This document shows positions 16,564 through 24,420 of a stretch of 64,000 bases of DNA, piece by piece. Origin of the DNA: Myroides phaeus. GTDB lineage: Bacteria > Bacteroidota > Bacteroidia > Flavobacteriales > Flavobacteriaceae. A program made the translations under genes and the position numbers. The notes beneath the pieces are model-generated. The model saw nothing but the letters and a program-made list of their open reading frames with translations. It ran no database searches and was not told where the DNA came from. Where the stretch lies: assembly GCF_900099675.1 (NCBI RefSeq), contig NZ_FNDQ01000001.1, positions 169,228 through 233,227 on the forward strand. Reading direction: 5' to 3'. Every line of letters starts with the position of its first letter. The first letter of the stretch is position 1.

Positions 16564-17610
16564 GTGGCAAATTTGAAACATATTTTAATTTTTAGGTTGT
16601 CTGCAATGGGGGATGTTGCAATGACTGTTCCTGTTGTAAGAGCTTTAATTTCACAAAATAAAGATATTCGTGTAACTGTGGTTTCAAGACCCTTTTTCAA
16701 GCCTTTTTTTAAAGGAATTGATCGCGTTGATTTTTTCCCTATTGATGTAAAGAAAAGACATAAAGGATTTGTAGGTCTAATTAGGTTATATCGTGATTTA
16801 TCGAAATTAGAAGTTGATTACTTTGCAGATTTTCATAATGTATTGAGGTCTCAAATAGTCCGCAATTTGTTTAAATTAAAGGGAACAAAGGTTGCAGCAC
16901 TAGACAAAGGGAGAGAAGCTAAAAAGGCATTAGTTCGCGCTGAAAACAAGGTTTATAAGCAGGTACCAACAATGTTTTCAAATCATTTGAATACTTTAAA
17001 ACAATTAGGTTTTATTGTTAATTTAGATAATCCAGAGTTTCCTTCTATTCCTGATCTATCTCCAGATTTACTACAATATGTAAAAGAAAAAGACACTTAT
17101 TGGATTGGTATTGCTCCTTTTGCACAGTATACATCTAAGGTTTACCCGTTAGATTTAATGCAGAAAGTAGTTGATACATTAGCAGAAAGAGAGAAGTCAA
17201 TTATCTTTTTATTTGGAGGGGGAGAAGAGGAAATTTCTCTTTTAAATCAATTGAAAAGAGATAATTACAATGTAATTGTAATGGCAGGGAAAGTAAAGTT
17301 TGACGTGGAATTGAACTTAATACAGCATTTAGATGTAATGCTTGCAATGGACTCAGGAAATGCTCATATTGCAGCTATGTTGGGTAAAAAAGTAATAACT
17401 TTATGGGGTGCTACACATCCATATGCTGGGTTTGCACCTTTTAATCAACCTTCTGATTATTGTTTAACAGCTGATAGACAAAAGTATCCTCTTTTACCTA
17501 CGTCTGTTTACGGAAATAAAGTTGTTGAGGGTTATGAAGATGTGATGAGAACGATTGATCCTATAAAAGTTTGTGAGAAGATTATAAAAGTAATTAAATC
17601 AGATAATTAA
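16564..17610 (+). CDS. Glycosyltransferase family 9 (heptosyltransferase-like)
   Basis: This protein of 348 residues resembles ADP-heptose:LPS heptosyltransferases, which extend the lipopolysaccharide core in the cytoplasm. The N-terminal ILIFRLSAMGDVAMTVPVV is the family's acceptor-binding signature. The C-terminal half has MLAMDSGNAHIAAMLGKKVITLWGATHPY, which binds the nucleotide sugar. The only start that keeps the full first strand is the GTG at 16564. In Bacteroidota lacking heptose the true donor is uncertain. It is preceded by DUF4254 and followed 19 bp later by apt. Confidence 0.9.
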   Translation: MANLKHILIFRLSAMGDVAMTVPVVRALISQNKDIRVTVVSRPFFKPFFKGIDRVDFFPIDVKKRHKGFVGLIRLYRDLSKLEVDYFADFHNVLRSQIVRNLFKLKGTKVAALDKGREAKKALVRAENKVYKQVPTMFSNHLNTLKQLGFIVNLDNPEFPSIPDLSPDLLQYVKEKDTYWIGIAPFAQYTSKVYPLDLMQKVVDTLAEREKSIIFLFGGGEEEISLLNQLKRDNYNVIVMAGKVKFDVELNLIQHLDVMLAMDSGNAHIAAMLGKKVITLWGATHPYAGFAPFNQPSDYCLTADRQKYPLLPTSVYGNKVVEGYEDVMRTIDPIKVCEKIIKVIKSDN

Positions 17611-17629
17611 AAGTATTTTTGAATTCAAA

Positions 17630-18151
17630 ATGAATGAGATGAGAATAGAAGATTATATTAGAGATATTCAAGATTTTCCAAAAGAAGGTATTGGATTTAA
17701 GGATATTACTCCTCTTTTAAATGACCATGAAGCTATGGTTGAGACTACCAAACAGTTATTAGAACTTATTGGTGATCAAAAAATAGATAGAGTTGTGGGT
17801 ATGGAGAGTAGAGGTTTCTTTTTTGCAACTTTATTAGCTGAGAAATTGGGGGCTGGTTTTGTTCCTGTACGAAAACCTAAAAAACTTCCTTTTGATACTA
17901 TTTCTGAAGAATATAGTTTAGAATATGGAACCGATATTTTAGAGATGCATGCAGATGCTATAAAACCAGGTGAAAAAGTATTGATTCACGATGATGTTTT
18001 AGCTACTGGAGGAACAGCTGAAGCTGTATGTAAATTAGTAGAAAAATTGGGTGGTGAAATTGTTCAAGTTAATTTTTTAATGGAGCTATCTTTTCTTCAT
18101 GGACGCAAGAAATTAGCGAAATATGATGTAAAAAGTTTACTGACTTACTAA
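17630..18151 (+). CDS. apt: Adenine phosphoribosyltransferase
   Basis: This salvage enzyme makes AMP from adenine and PRPP. It has 173 residues, the usual length. The N-terminal IRDIQDFPKEGIGFKDITPL is the family signature, VVGMESRGFFFATLLA follows, and the PRPP loop is VLIHDDVLATGGTAEAV. The ATG at 17630 or the one at 17639 could be used. It may be read through from the GT9 gene 19 bp upstream and is followed by a terminator-like structure. Confidence 0.95.
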   Translation: MNEMRIEDYIRDIQDFPKEGIGFKDITPLLNDHEAMVETTKQLLELIGDQKIDRVVGMESRGFFFATLLAEKLGAGFVPVRKPKKLPFDTISEEYSLEYGTDILEMHADAIKPGEKVLIHDDVLATGGTAEAVCKLVEKLGGEIVQVNFLMELSFLHGRKKLAKYDVKSLLTY

Positions 18152-18174
18152 GATAATCTAAATTTAGATAGTTT

Positions 18175-18229
18175 AAATCCTTTTGTAAAGCCTTGTTTTA
18201 TTAGGTTTTATGAGAGGATTTATTTTTTT
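18175..18229 (+). terminator. Probable terminator after apt
   Basis: An outer stem AAATCC/GGATTT encloses an inner 7-bp stem (AAAGCCT / AGGTTTT, one GU pair) and is followed by ATTTTTTTAT. It lies between apt and the promoter of the arginine leader. Confidence 0.5.
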
Positions 18230-18239
18230 ATAAAAAGTC

Positions 18240-18271
18240 TTGCATATTTGAAAAATAATTGCAAACCTTTG
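18240..18271 (+). promoter_or_regulatory. Putative promoter of the arginine leader/operon
   Basis: TTG at 18240-18242 and AACCTTTG at 18264-18271 (one mismatch to TAnnTTTG) are 21 nt apart, close to the Bacteroidota -33/-7 arrangement. Transcription would start near 18278, about 23 nt before the leader ORF. Confidence 0.5.
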
Positions 18272-18300
18272 TTTCAGCTAATTAAGTAGCTAAATATCAA

Positions 18301-18408
18301 ATGATGAAAACCATTTCAAATATTATTTTTTCTTTGAACAACATTGCTCCTGCAACTGTTGCGGTTTTTGCTATTCTTACTTCGCGGTCTTCGCGGTCAC
18401 GGGCTTAA
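18301..18408 (+). CDS. Putative arginine leader peptide (attenuator)
   Basis: This 35-codon ORF starts ATGATG and lies in the 413-bp gap before the arginine operon. The peptide ends in TSRSSRSRA, in which all three Arg codons are CGG, a codon that is rare in this AT-rich genome (AGA dominates in the neighbouring genes). The local GC content rises sharply in this 3' part, as expected for a codon-specific control region. The stop is followed by a T-run and hairpins before the first structural gene. Placement and composition fit a ribosome-mediated attenuator sensing charged tRNA-Arg. This is an inference; I recall no described arginine leader of this kind in the group. Confidence 0.65.
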   Translation: MMKTISNIIFSLNNIAPATVAVFAILTSRSSRSRA

Positions 18409-18564
18409 TTTTTTTAAGTCTTTTTTAATGTGATGCTTTTTTGGCATCATATCTGTATATATATCATCGAATTTTAACATTATTCAATTACCTTAAAGGA
18501 GTTCTTGTATCCAAGAATTAACTCTTGTATTGGGCATTTTGAATACTAATTCTCTGTTTTTGAA
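18409..18564 (+). promoter_or_regulatory. Leader region with candidate attenuator hairpins
   Basis: Downstream of the leader stop there is a T-rich stretch, a hairpin TGATGC-TTTTTTG-GCATCA (18431-18449), and an imperfect hairpin at 18499-18524 (GAGTTCTTG pairing with CAAG and AACTC with a 4-nt bulge). Neither has a classic U-run directly after it, so which one would act as terminator is unclear. An AAAGGAG at 18496 is too far from the GNAT ATG (18565) to be its ribosome binding site. Confidence 0.4.
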
Positions 18565-19245
18565 ATGAATTCAAATCAGTTTTTCGTTATTCCTGCGAAT
18601 GAATCTCACGTAGGATATGCTGAACAAATTTGCGAAGAAATGGCGCAGTCTGCATTAGCCAGAGGTACTGGTATTGCACGAAGAAAGCCTGAGTATGTGT
18701 CCAATAAAATGATTGAAGGTAAGGCTGTTATAGCACTTCATGCTGATGGAACGTGGGCTGGTTTTTGTTATATAGAAACGTGGAGTCATGGTGATTATGT
18801 AGCTAATTCAGGTTTGATTGTTAATCCGATTTTTAGAAAAGAAGGCTTAGCTAAAGCAATCAAAAAAAGAGTTTTTGAATTGTCTAAAAGTAAATATCCA
18901 AAAGCAAAAATATTCGGTTTAACAACTGGTTTCGCAGTTATGAAAATTAACTCTGAGTTAGGGTATGAACCAGTACCATATTCAGAATTAACACAAGATG
19001 AAATGTTTTGGAAAGGATGTGAAAGTTGTGTCAATTTTCAAATTTTGAAAAGTAAAGAACGAAACAACTGTTTGTGTACTGCAATGCTTTATAGTCCTGA
19101 AGCAAAAGAAAAGGAAATTCGTAATAAGATTGACCAGAAAATAAAAGCTAAGGAGCGTTTGAAACGTATGCAGAAGAAATATTCTCTCTTGAAAAGATTG
19201 CAAATGCAATTGAAAAAAACAGTCAAAAAAACACATCTATTTTAA
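18565..19245 (+). CDS. GNAT acetyltransferase, candidate N-acetylglutamate synthase
   Basis: This is the first structural gene of the arginine operon, and no classical argA or argJ is present. The GNAT core is at about 20-140: the acetyl-CoA segment is VNPIFRKEGLAKAIKKRVFE and a later strand is KIFGLTTGFAVMKINSELGY. By position it should acylate glutamate to start the pathway. Two features stand out: a Cys cluster (CESC at 152-155 and CLC at 169-171) that could bind a metal, and a very basic, Lys-rich tail from about 180 to 226. The ATG at 18565 follows a TTTGAA context without a Shine-Dalgarno site. It ends 18 bp before argG. Confidence 0.8.
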   Translation: MNSNQFFVIPANESHVGYAEQICEEMAQSALARGTGIARRKPEYVSNKMIEGKAVIALHADGTWAGFCYIETWSHGDYVANSGLIVNPIFRKEGLAKAIKKRVFELSKSKYPKAKIFGLTTGFAVMKINSELGYEPVPYSELTQDEMFWKGCESCVNFQILKSKERNNCLCTAMLYSPEAKEKEIRNKIDQKIKAKERLKRMQKKYSLLKRLQMQLKKTVKKTHLF

Positions 19246-19263
19246 TTTTTAAACAACACAATC

Positions 19264-20463
19264 ATGAATAATAAGAAAGTAGTTTTAGCATTTAGCGGAG
19301 GTTTAGATACAAGCTTTTGCGTAATTTATTTGAAAGAAGAACTTGGATATGAAGTACACTCTGTTGTAGTAAATACAGGAGGTTTTTCGTCAGAAGAAAT
19401 GAAGGCAATTGAAGAAAAGGCCTATGCATTAGGTGTAGCATCTCATACAACGATAGATGAAACAGAGGATTACTATAAGGATAGTGTTAAGTATTTGATT
19501 TTTGGGAATGTTTTAAAGAATGCAACATATCCATTGTCAGTAAGCGCAGAACGTGTTTGTCAAGCTACGGCTATTGCTAACTATGCTAAGAAAATTGGTG
19601 CAGAAGCAGTTGCTCACGGTAGTACAGGCGCTGGAAATGACCAAGTGCGTTTTGATATGATATTCAATATTTTAATACCTAATGTGCAGATTATTACTCC
19701 GATTAGAGATTTAAAATTAAGTAGAGAAGAGGAGATTGCGTTCTTACAAAAAAATGGGGTTGAAATAAACGCTGAAAAAGCAAAATATTCAATTAATAAA
19801 GGTTTATGGGGGACTTCAGTAGGTGGAAAAGAAACCCTAACTTCTAATTTATATTTACCTGAAGAAGCATGGCCAACACCTGTTAGCAAGTCAACTCCAG
19901 AAACTGTGGAGATTGAGTTTGAGAAAGGGGAGCCAGTAGCATTAAATGGTAAAAAAATGAAACCTACTGAGGTAATTCAACAATTACAAGATTTAGCTCA
20001 ACCTTTTGGTATTGGTAGAGATATTCACGTTGGTGATACAATTATCGGAATCAAAGGAAGAGTTGGTTTTGAAGCAGCAGGACCTGTTATCCTTGTAAAA
20101 GCTCACCATACTTTAGAAAAACATACGTTGACTAAATGGCAATTAAGTTGGAAAGAACAGTTGGGTTCTTTTTATGGTAACTATTTACACGAAGGACAGT
20201 TTCACGATCCAATTATGCGTGATATGGAGGCTTTCTTGACTAGTACACAACAAACTGTAAGTGGTAAAGTGATCGTTGAGTTGCATCCATATCGTTTCGT
20301 AGTTGTAGGTATCGAATCTGAACATGATTTAATGTCTAATAAATTTGGTAGCTACGGTGAGATGAATAATGCTTGGTCTGGAGAAGATGTAAAAGGGTTC
20401 TCTAAGATATTTGGTAACCAAGTAATGATTTGGCATAAAGTTAATAACACAAACCAAGAGTAA
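19264..20463 (+). CDS. argG: Argininosuccinate synthase
   Basis: This enzyme joins citrulline and aspartate with ATP to make argininosuccinate. Its 399 residues match the type. The N-terminal PP-loop LAFSGGLDTSFCVIYL binds ATP. SAERVCQATAIANYAKKIG, HGSTGAGNDQVRFD and NKGLWGTSVGG are substrate-binding segments of the family. It follows the acetyltransferase by 18 bp and is separated from argC by a single base, so the genes form one transcript. Confidence 0.97.
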   Translation: MNNKKVVLAFSGGLDTSFCVIYLKEELGYEVHSVVVNTGGFSSEEMKAIEEKAYALGVASHTTIDETEDYYKDSVKYLIFGNVLKNATYPLSVSAERVCQATAIANYAKKIGAEAVAHGSTGAGNDQVRFDMIFNILIPNVQIITPIRDLKLSREEEIAFLQKNGVEINAEKAKYSINKGLWGTSVGGKETLTSNLYLPEEAWPTPVSKSTPETVEIEFEKGEPVALNGKKMKPTEVIQQLQDLAQPFGIGRDIHVGDTIIGIKGRVGFEAAGPVILVKAHHTLEKHTLTKWQLSWKEQLGSFYGNYLHEGQFHDPIMRDMEAFLTSTQQTVSGKVIVELHPYRFVVVGIESEHDLMSNKFGSYGEMNNAWSGEDVKGFSKIFGNQVMIWHKVNNTNQE

Positions 20464-20464
20464 T

Positions 20465-21436
20465 ATGCAGAAGGTAAAAGTTGGAATAGTAGGTGGTGCT
20501 GGTTATACGGGAGGTGAATTATTGCGTTTGTTACTTATTCATCCAGCAGTAGATTTAACCTTTGTACATAGTAAAAGTAATGCGAATAAGCCTGTATATG
20601 AAGCTCATGCTGACTTATTTGGTGATACTGATTTAGTTTTTACAGATGAGTTAAACCAGAAGATAGATGTATTATTTTTATGTTTAGGACATGGTGATTC
20701 AAAAGTTTTCTTACAAGAGAATCCAATTGACAAACACATTAAGATTATTGATCTAAGCCAAGATTTTAGATTGCACGAAACAGCAGGAGAGTTTGTTTAT
20801 GGATTACCAGAATTGAACAAAGAAAAAATTAGGGAAGCTAATTATATAGCAAACCCTGGTTGTTTTGCTACAGCAATTCAGTTAGCATTATTACCTTTAG
20901 CTAAGGTAGGTAAGTTAGGAGATGCTCTTTATATCAATGCATTAACGGGATCTACTGGTGCAGGACAACGACCTTCAGCATCTACACACTTTAGTTGGAG
21001 AGCAAATAATATCTCTGTCTATAAAGCTTTTACCCATCAGCATTTGAATGAAATAGGAGAGAGTTTAGCACAACTACAACCAAACTTTAATCAAAATATT
21101 AAGTTTATTCCTGAACGTGGTGATTTTGCAAGAGGGATTTTTGTTAGTATAGTGTTAGAATCTAAAGATACAACAGAAGAATTATTACAGCTATATAAAG
21201 ACTATTATCAACCTCATCCTTTTACTCATATTAGTGATAAGGAAATAGACTTAAAGCAAGTAGTAAATACAAATAAATGCTTGATATCTATAACAAAACA
21301 CGGTGATGATGTATTGATAACAAGTACAATTGACAACCTGTTAAAAGGAGCAAGTGGACAAGCAGTTCAGAATATGAATTTGCTTTTTGGATTGGATGAA
21401 AAAACAGGGTTACAATTAAAAGCTTCGGCTTTCTAA
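20465..21436 (+). CDS. argC: N-acetyl-gamma-glutamyl-phosphate reductase
   Basis: This NADPH-dependent reductase forms N-acetylglutamate semialdehyde (or the succinyl analogue). It has 323 residues. The Rossmann motif is GIVGGAGYTGGELLRLL, the catalytic Cys lies in NPGCFATAIQLALLP, and the conserved THQHLNEIGE segment holds the active-site His region. It is one base after argG and 12 bp before argD. Confidence 0.96.
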   Translation: MQKVKVGIVGGAGYTGGELLRLLLIHPAVDLTFVHSKSNANKPVYEAHADLFGDTDLVFTDELNQKIDVLFLCLGHGDSKVFLQENPIDKHIKIIDLSQDFRLHETAGEFVYGLPELNKEKIREANYIANPGCFATAIQLALLPLAKVGKLGDALYINALTGSTGAGQRPSASTHFSWRANNISVYKAFTHQHLNEIGESLAQLQPNFNQNIKFIPERGDFARGIFVSIVLESKDTTEELLQLYKDYYQPHPFTHISDKEIDLKQVVNTNKCLISITKHGDDVLITSTIDNLLKGASGQAVQNMNLLFGLDEKTGLQLKASAF

Positions 21437-21448
21437 AAAGAGATTATT

Positions 21449-22588
21449 ATGATGAAATTATATGGTGTATATCCTTTAAATCCTATTGAAATTGTCAAAG
21501 GTAATGGGAGTTATGTGTACGATAAAACAGGTCAACAGTATTTAGATCTATATGGAGGACATGCTGTAATATCTATTGGACATACAAACCCACATTATGT
21601 TGCAAGTATCAAAAACCAATTAGATAATATTGGTTTTTATTCCAATTCAATTGAGATACCACAACAACAGCACTTAGCTGGATTATTAGGTGAAGTATCA
21701 GGTTTAAATAATTACCAGTTGTTTTTGTGTAATTCCGGAGCTGAAGCAAATGAAAATGCATTAAAATTGGCATCTTTCTACAATGGTAAAAAGAAAGTAA
21801 TTGCTTTCTCTAAAGCTTTTCACGGAAGAACATCATTAGCAGTTACTGCTACTGATAATCCGAAAATAGTTGCCCCTGTTAACGAAACGGACAATATTGT
21901 CTTCTTGCCTTTTAATGATGAGTCGGCTTTAGAACAAGCATTTGCTACTTATGGAGCAGAAGTTACAGCTGTAATCATTGAAGGAATTCAAGGGGTTGGA
22001 GGAATCCAAGTTGCAACCGATAGTTTCTTAGCAAAAATCAGAAGTCTTACGTCACAATATAATGCTGTATTTATAGCAGATGAAGTGCAATGTGGATATG
22101 GCCGTACAGGGTCTTTCTACGCTGTGAATGACGGTGGAGTTAAGGCAGACATCTATACAATGGCTAAAGGAATGGGGAATGGTTTTCCTATTGGAGCTTT
22201 GGCAATTAGCCCTCAGTTTAAACCATGGCACGGACAGTTGGGAACTACATTTGGAGGAAATCACTTAGCGTGTGCTGCTGCAATTGCTGTTCTTGATGTA
22301 ATTAAACAAGATAACTTACTTCAAAACGCTAAAATGATAGGAGACTATTTAATGAGTGAATTGAAGGGAAATAATAAAATTCAGGAAGTAAGAGGTAAAG
22401 GACTTATGATTGGTATAGATCTTGCTCCTGAGTTAAAAGATGTAAGAAAAGAACTATTGTTTAAAGATCACATCTTTACAGGGACTGCAAGTCCTAACGT
22501 AATTCGGTTGTTGCCTGCGTTAAATCTGACAAAAGCAGATGCAGATTTATTCTTAGAAAAATTCAACAACAGATTACAACAATTCTAA
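21449..22588 (+). CDS. argD: Acetylornithine aminotransferase
   Basis: This PLP-dependent class III aminotransferase makes N-acetylornithine. It has 379 residues. Typical segments are YLDLYGGHAVISIGHTNP, FLCNSGAEANENALKLA, IIEGIQGVGG, FIADEVQCGYGRTG and the PLP lysine in TMAKGMGNGFPIGA. Translation could begin at 21449 or at the adjacent second ATG. It lies 12 bp after argC and 13 bp before the carbamoyltransferase gene. Confidence 0.95.
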   Translation: MMKLYGVYPLNPIEIVKGNGSYVYDKTGQQYLDLYGGHAVISIGHTNPHYVASIKNQLDNIGFYSNSIEIPQQQHLAGLLGEVSGLNNYQLFLCNSGAEANENALKLASFYNGKKKVIAFSKAFHGRTSLAVTATDNPKIVAPVNETDNIVFLPFNDESALEQAFATYGAEVTAVIIEGIQGVGGIQVATDSFLAKIRSLTSQYNAVFIADEVQCGYGRTGSFYAVNDGGVKADIYTMAKGMGNGFPIGALAISPQFKPWHGQLGTTFGGNHLACAAAIAVLDVIKQDNLLQNAKMIGDYLMSELKGNNKIQEVRGKGLMIGIDLAPELKDVRKELLFKDHIFTGTASPNVIRLLPALNLTKADADLFLEKFNNRLQQF

Positions 22589-22601
22589 AATTACAATTAC
22601 A

Positions 22602-23600
22602 ATGAAACAGTTTTTTTCCGTAAAAGATATTCCGTCACTTTCTTTAGCTGCTAAAAGTGCTTTAGAAAGTAAGCAAAACCCATTCGCAGATGAAGCTTTG
22701 GGCAAACATAAAACAATTGGTTTGGTGTTTTTAAACCCAAGTCTGCGTACTAGAATGAGTACACAAAAGGCAGCAACGAATCTTGGAATGAATGTTATGG
22801 TGATGAATATGACATCTGATGGTTGGGCGTTAGAAACTAAAGACGGAGTTGTCATGGATGGAAATACAGCAGAACACATAAAAGAAGCTGCTGCAGTTAT
22901 GGGAGAATATTGTGATATTCTTGGGTTGCGTTCTTTTCCGGGGTTAAAAGATGCAGCAGAAGATTATAGTGAAGACTTGTTTAGCAAATTTTCGAAGTAT
23001 TGTGGAAAACCAGTAGTGAGTTTAGAAAGCGCTACAAGACATCCCTTACAGAGTTTTACAGATTTGATTACAATTATGGAGCATAGCCACTATCAGTTTG
23101 ACCAAGAAAAAGCACAATATATTCCACAAGGAAAGAAACCTAAAGTAGTCTTGTCTTGGGCTCCTCATGTAAGAGCACTTCCACAAGCAGTACCTAATTC
23201 TTTTGCTGAGTGGATGTGCAAAGCACAGGAAGAAGGATTGGTTGATTTTGTGGTTACTCATCCAGAAGGTTATGCTTTAAATGAGGAATTCACAAATGGA
23301 GCAACTATAACAACAAATCAAGATGAAGCTTTAGTAGATGCTGATTTCGTGTATGTAAAAAACTGGTCAAACTATGAAAGCTATGGGCAGATTACTTGTA
23401 CTGATTCTTCTTGGATGTTGACATTAGATAAGTTAAAACCAACTAATAACGCGAAGGTAATGCACTGCTTACCTGTTCGTCGTGATTTAGTAATCTCTTC
23501 AGAAGTATTAGATAGTGACCACGCAATTGTAATACAAGAAGCAGGGAATAGAGTTTGGGCGGCACAAGCTGTTTTAAAAGAAATGCTAAAAAACCAATAG
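22602..23600 (+). CDS. argF': N-acyl-L-ornithine carbamoyltransferase
   Basis: This enzyme carbamoylates N-acetyl- or N-succinylornithine rather than ornithine, the route known from Bacteroides and Xanthomonas. The 332 residues carry NPSLRTRMSTQKAA, the carbamoyl-phosphate site in the variant SxRTR form seen in this subfamily, plus GLRSFPGL, HPLQSFTDL and MHCLPVRRDLVISSEVL. The product is later deacylated by ArgE, which explains the absence of argJ. Whether the acyl group is acetyl or succinyl depends on one residue in the substrate loop near the GLRSFPGL segment, which I cannot resolve by eye. Confidence 0.93.
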   Translation: MKQFFSVKDIPSLSLAAKSALESKQNPFADEALGKHKTIGLVFLNPSLRTRMSTQKAATNLGMNVMVMNMTSDGWALETKDGVVMDGNTAEHIKEAAAVMGEYCDILGLRSFPGLKDAAEDYSEDLFSKFSKYCGKPVVSLESATRHPLQSFTDLITIMEHSHYQFDQEKAQYIPQGKKPKVVLSWAPHVRALPQAVPNSFAEWMCKAQEEGLVDFVVTHPEGYALNEEFTNGATITTNQDEALVDADFVYVKNWSNYESYGQITCTDSSWMLTLDKLKPTNNAKVMHCLPVRRDLVISSEVLDSDHAIVIQEAGNRVWAAQAVLKEMLKNQ

Positions 23601-23603
23601 ATT

Positions 23604-24383
23604 ATGCAAAGCCTTACAGTAATAAAAATAGGAGGTAATATTGTAGATAACGAAGGGGCATTAACTGCTTTTTTAGATACCTATGCCCAGATTCAAGGAC
23701 CTAAGGTCTTGGTACATGGGGGAGGGAAATTAGCTACTCGTATGGCTAACCAATTGGGGATTGAAACGCAAATGGTCAATGGGCGTCGTGTAACTGATGA
23801 TGCGATGTTACCTATAGCTGTAATGGTCTACGCAGGATTGATAAATAAAAAGATTGTAGCACAACTTCAACGTAGGGGATGTGATGCAATGGGTTTTTCT
23901 GGAGCAGATGCACAGGTAATCACCAGTCATAAACGTTCAGTCAAACCAATAGACTATGGATTTGTTGGGGATTTTACGCCAAAGGATGTAAATAAAACTC
24001 GAATTAAACAATTGATAGAGATTGGACTTTGTCCTGTTTTCTCTGCAATTACGGCTGATAAGGAAGGTCAACTACTAAATACCAATGCAGACACGATTGC
24101 ATCCAACTTAGCAGTCGCTCTTGCTTCTTACTATGAAGTGAGCTTAGTTTATTGCTTTGAGCGCAGTGGTGTATTGCAAGACATTAACAATGAAAATTCT
24201 GTTATCTCTACTATAAATAGAGAGAGTTTCAATCAACTTAAAAATGCTGGAATTATAGCAGATGGTATGTTGCCAAAAATAGAAAATGCATTAGCTGCTA
24301 TAGACCAAAATGTAAAGAAAGTGTGTATTAAAAAAGCTGAACACTTATTAAATGAACAAGCAGGAACTACAATTCAACTGTAA
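23604..24383 (+). CDS. argB: Acetylglutamate kinase
   Basis: This amino-acid kinase phosphorylates N-acylglutamate, the second step of the pathway. It has 259 residues, a compact form like other Bacteroidota members. VIKIGGNIVDNEGAL is the N-terminal lysine-glycine loop, VHGGGKLATRMANQLGI the phosphate-binding turn, and NTNADTIASNLAVALA the substrate-binding helix. It lacks the N-terminal helix linked with arginine feedback in hexameric enzymes. That would leave the leader as a possible main control, which is inference. It starts 3 bp after the carbamoyltransferase stop. Confidence 0.95.
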   Translation: MQSLTVIKIGGNIVDNEGALTAFLDTYAQIQGPKVLVHGGGKLATRMANQLGIETQMVNGRRVTDDAMLPIAVMVYAGLINKKIVAQLQRRGCDAMGFSGADAQVITSHKRSVKPIDYGFVGDFTPKDVNKTRIKQLIEIGLCPVFSAITADKEGQLLNTNADTIASNLAVALASYYEVSLVYCFERSGVLQDINNENSVISTINRESFNQLKNAGIIADGMLPKIENALAAIDQNVKKVCIKKAEHLLNEQAGTTIQL

Positions 24384-24420
24384 TTGAACGTTGCTTGGAA
24401 AAAAATGATATTACATTGAA

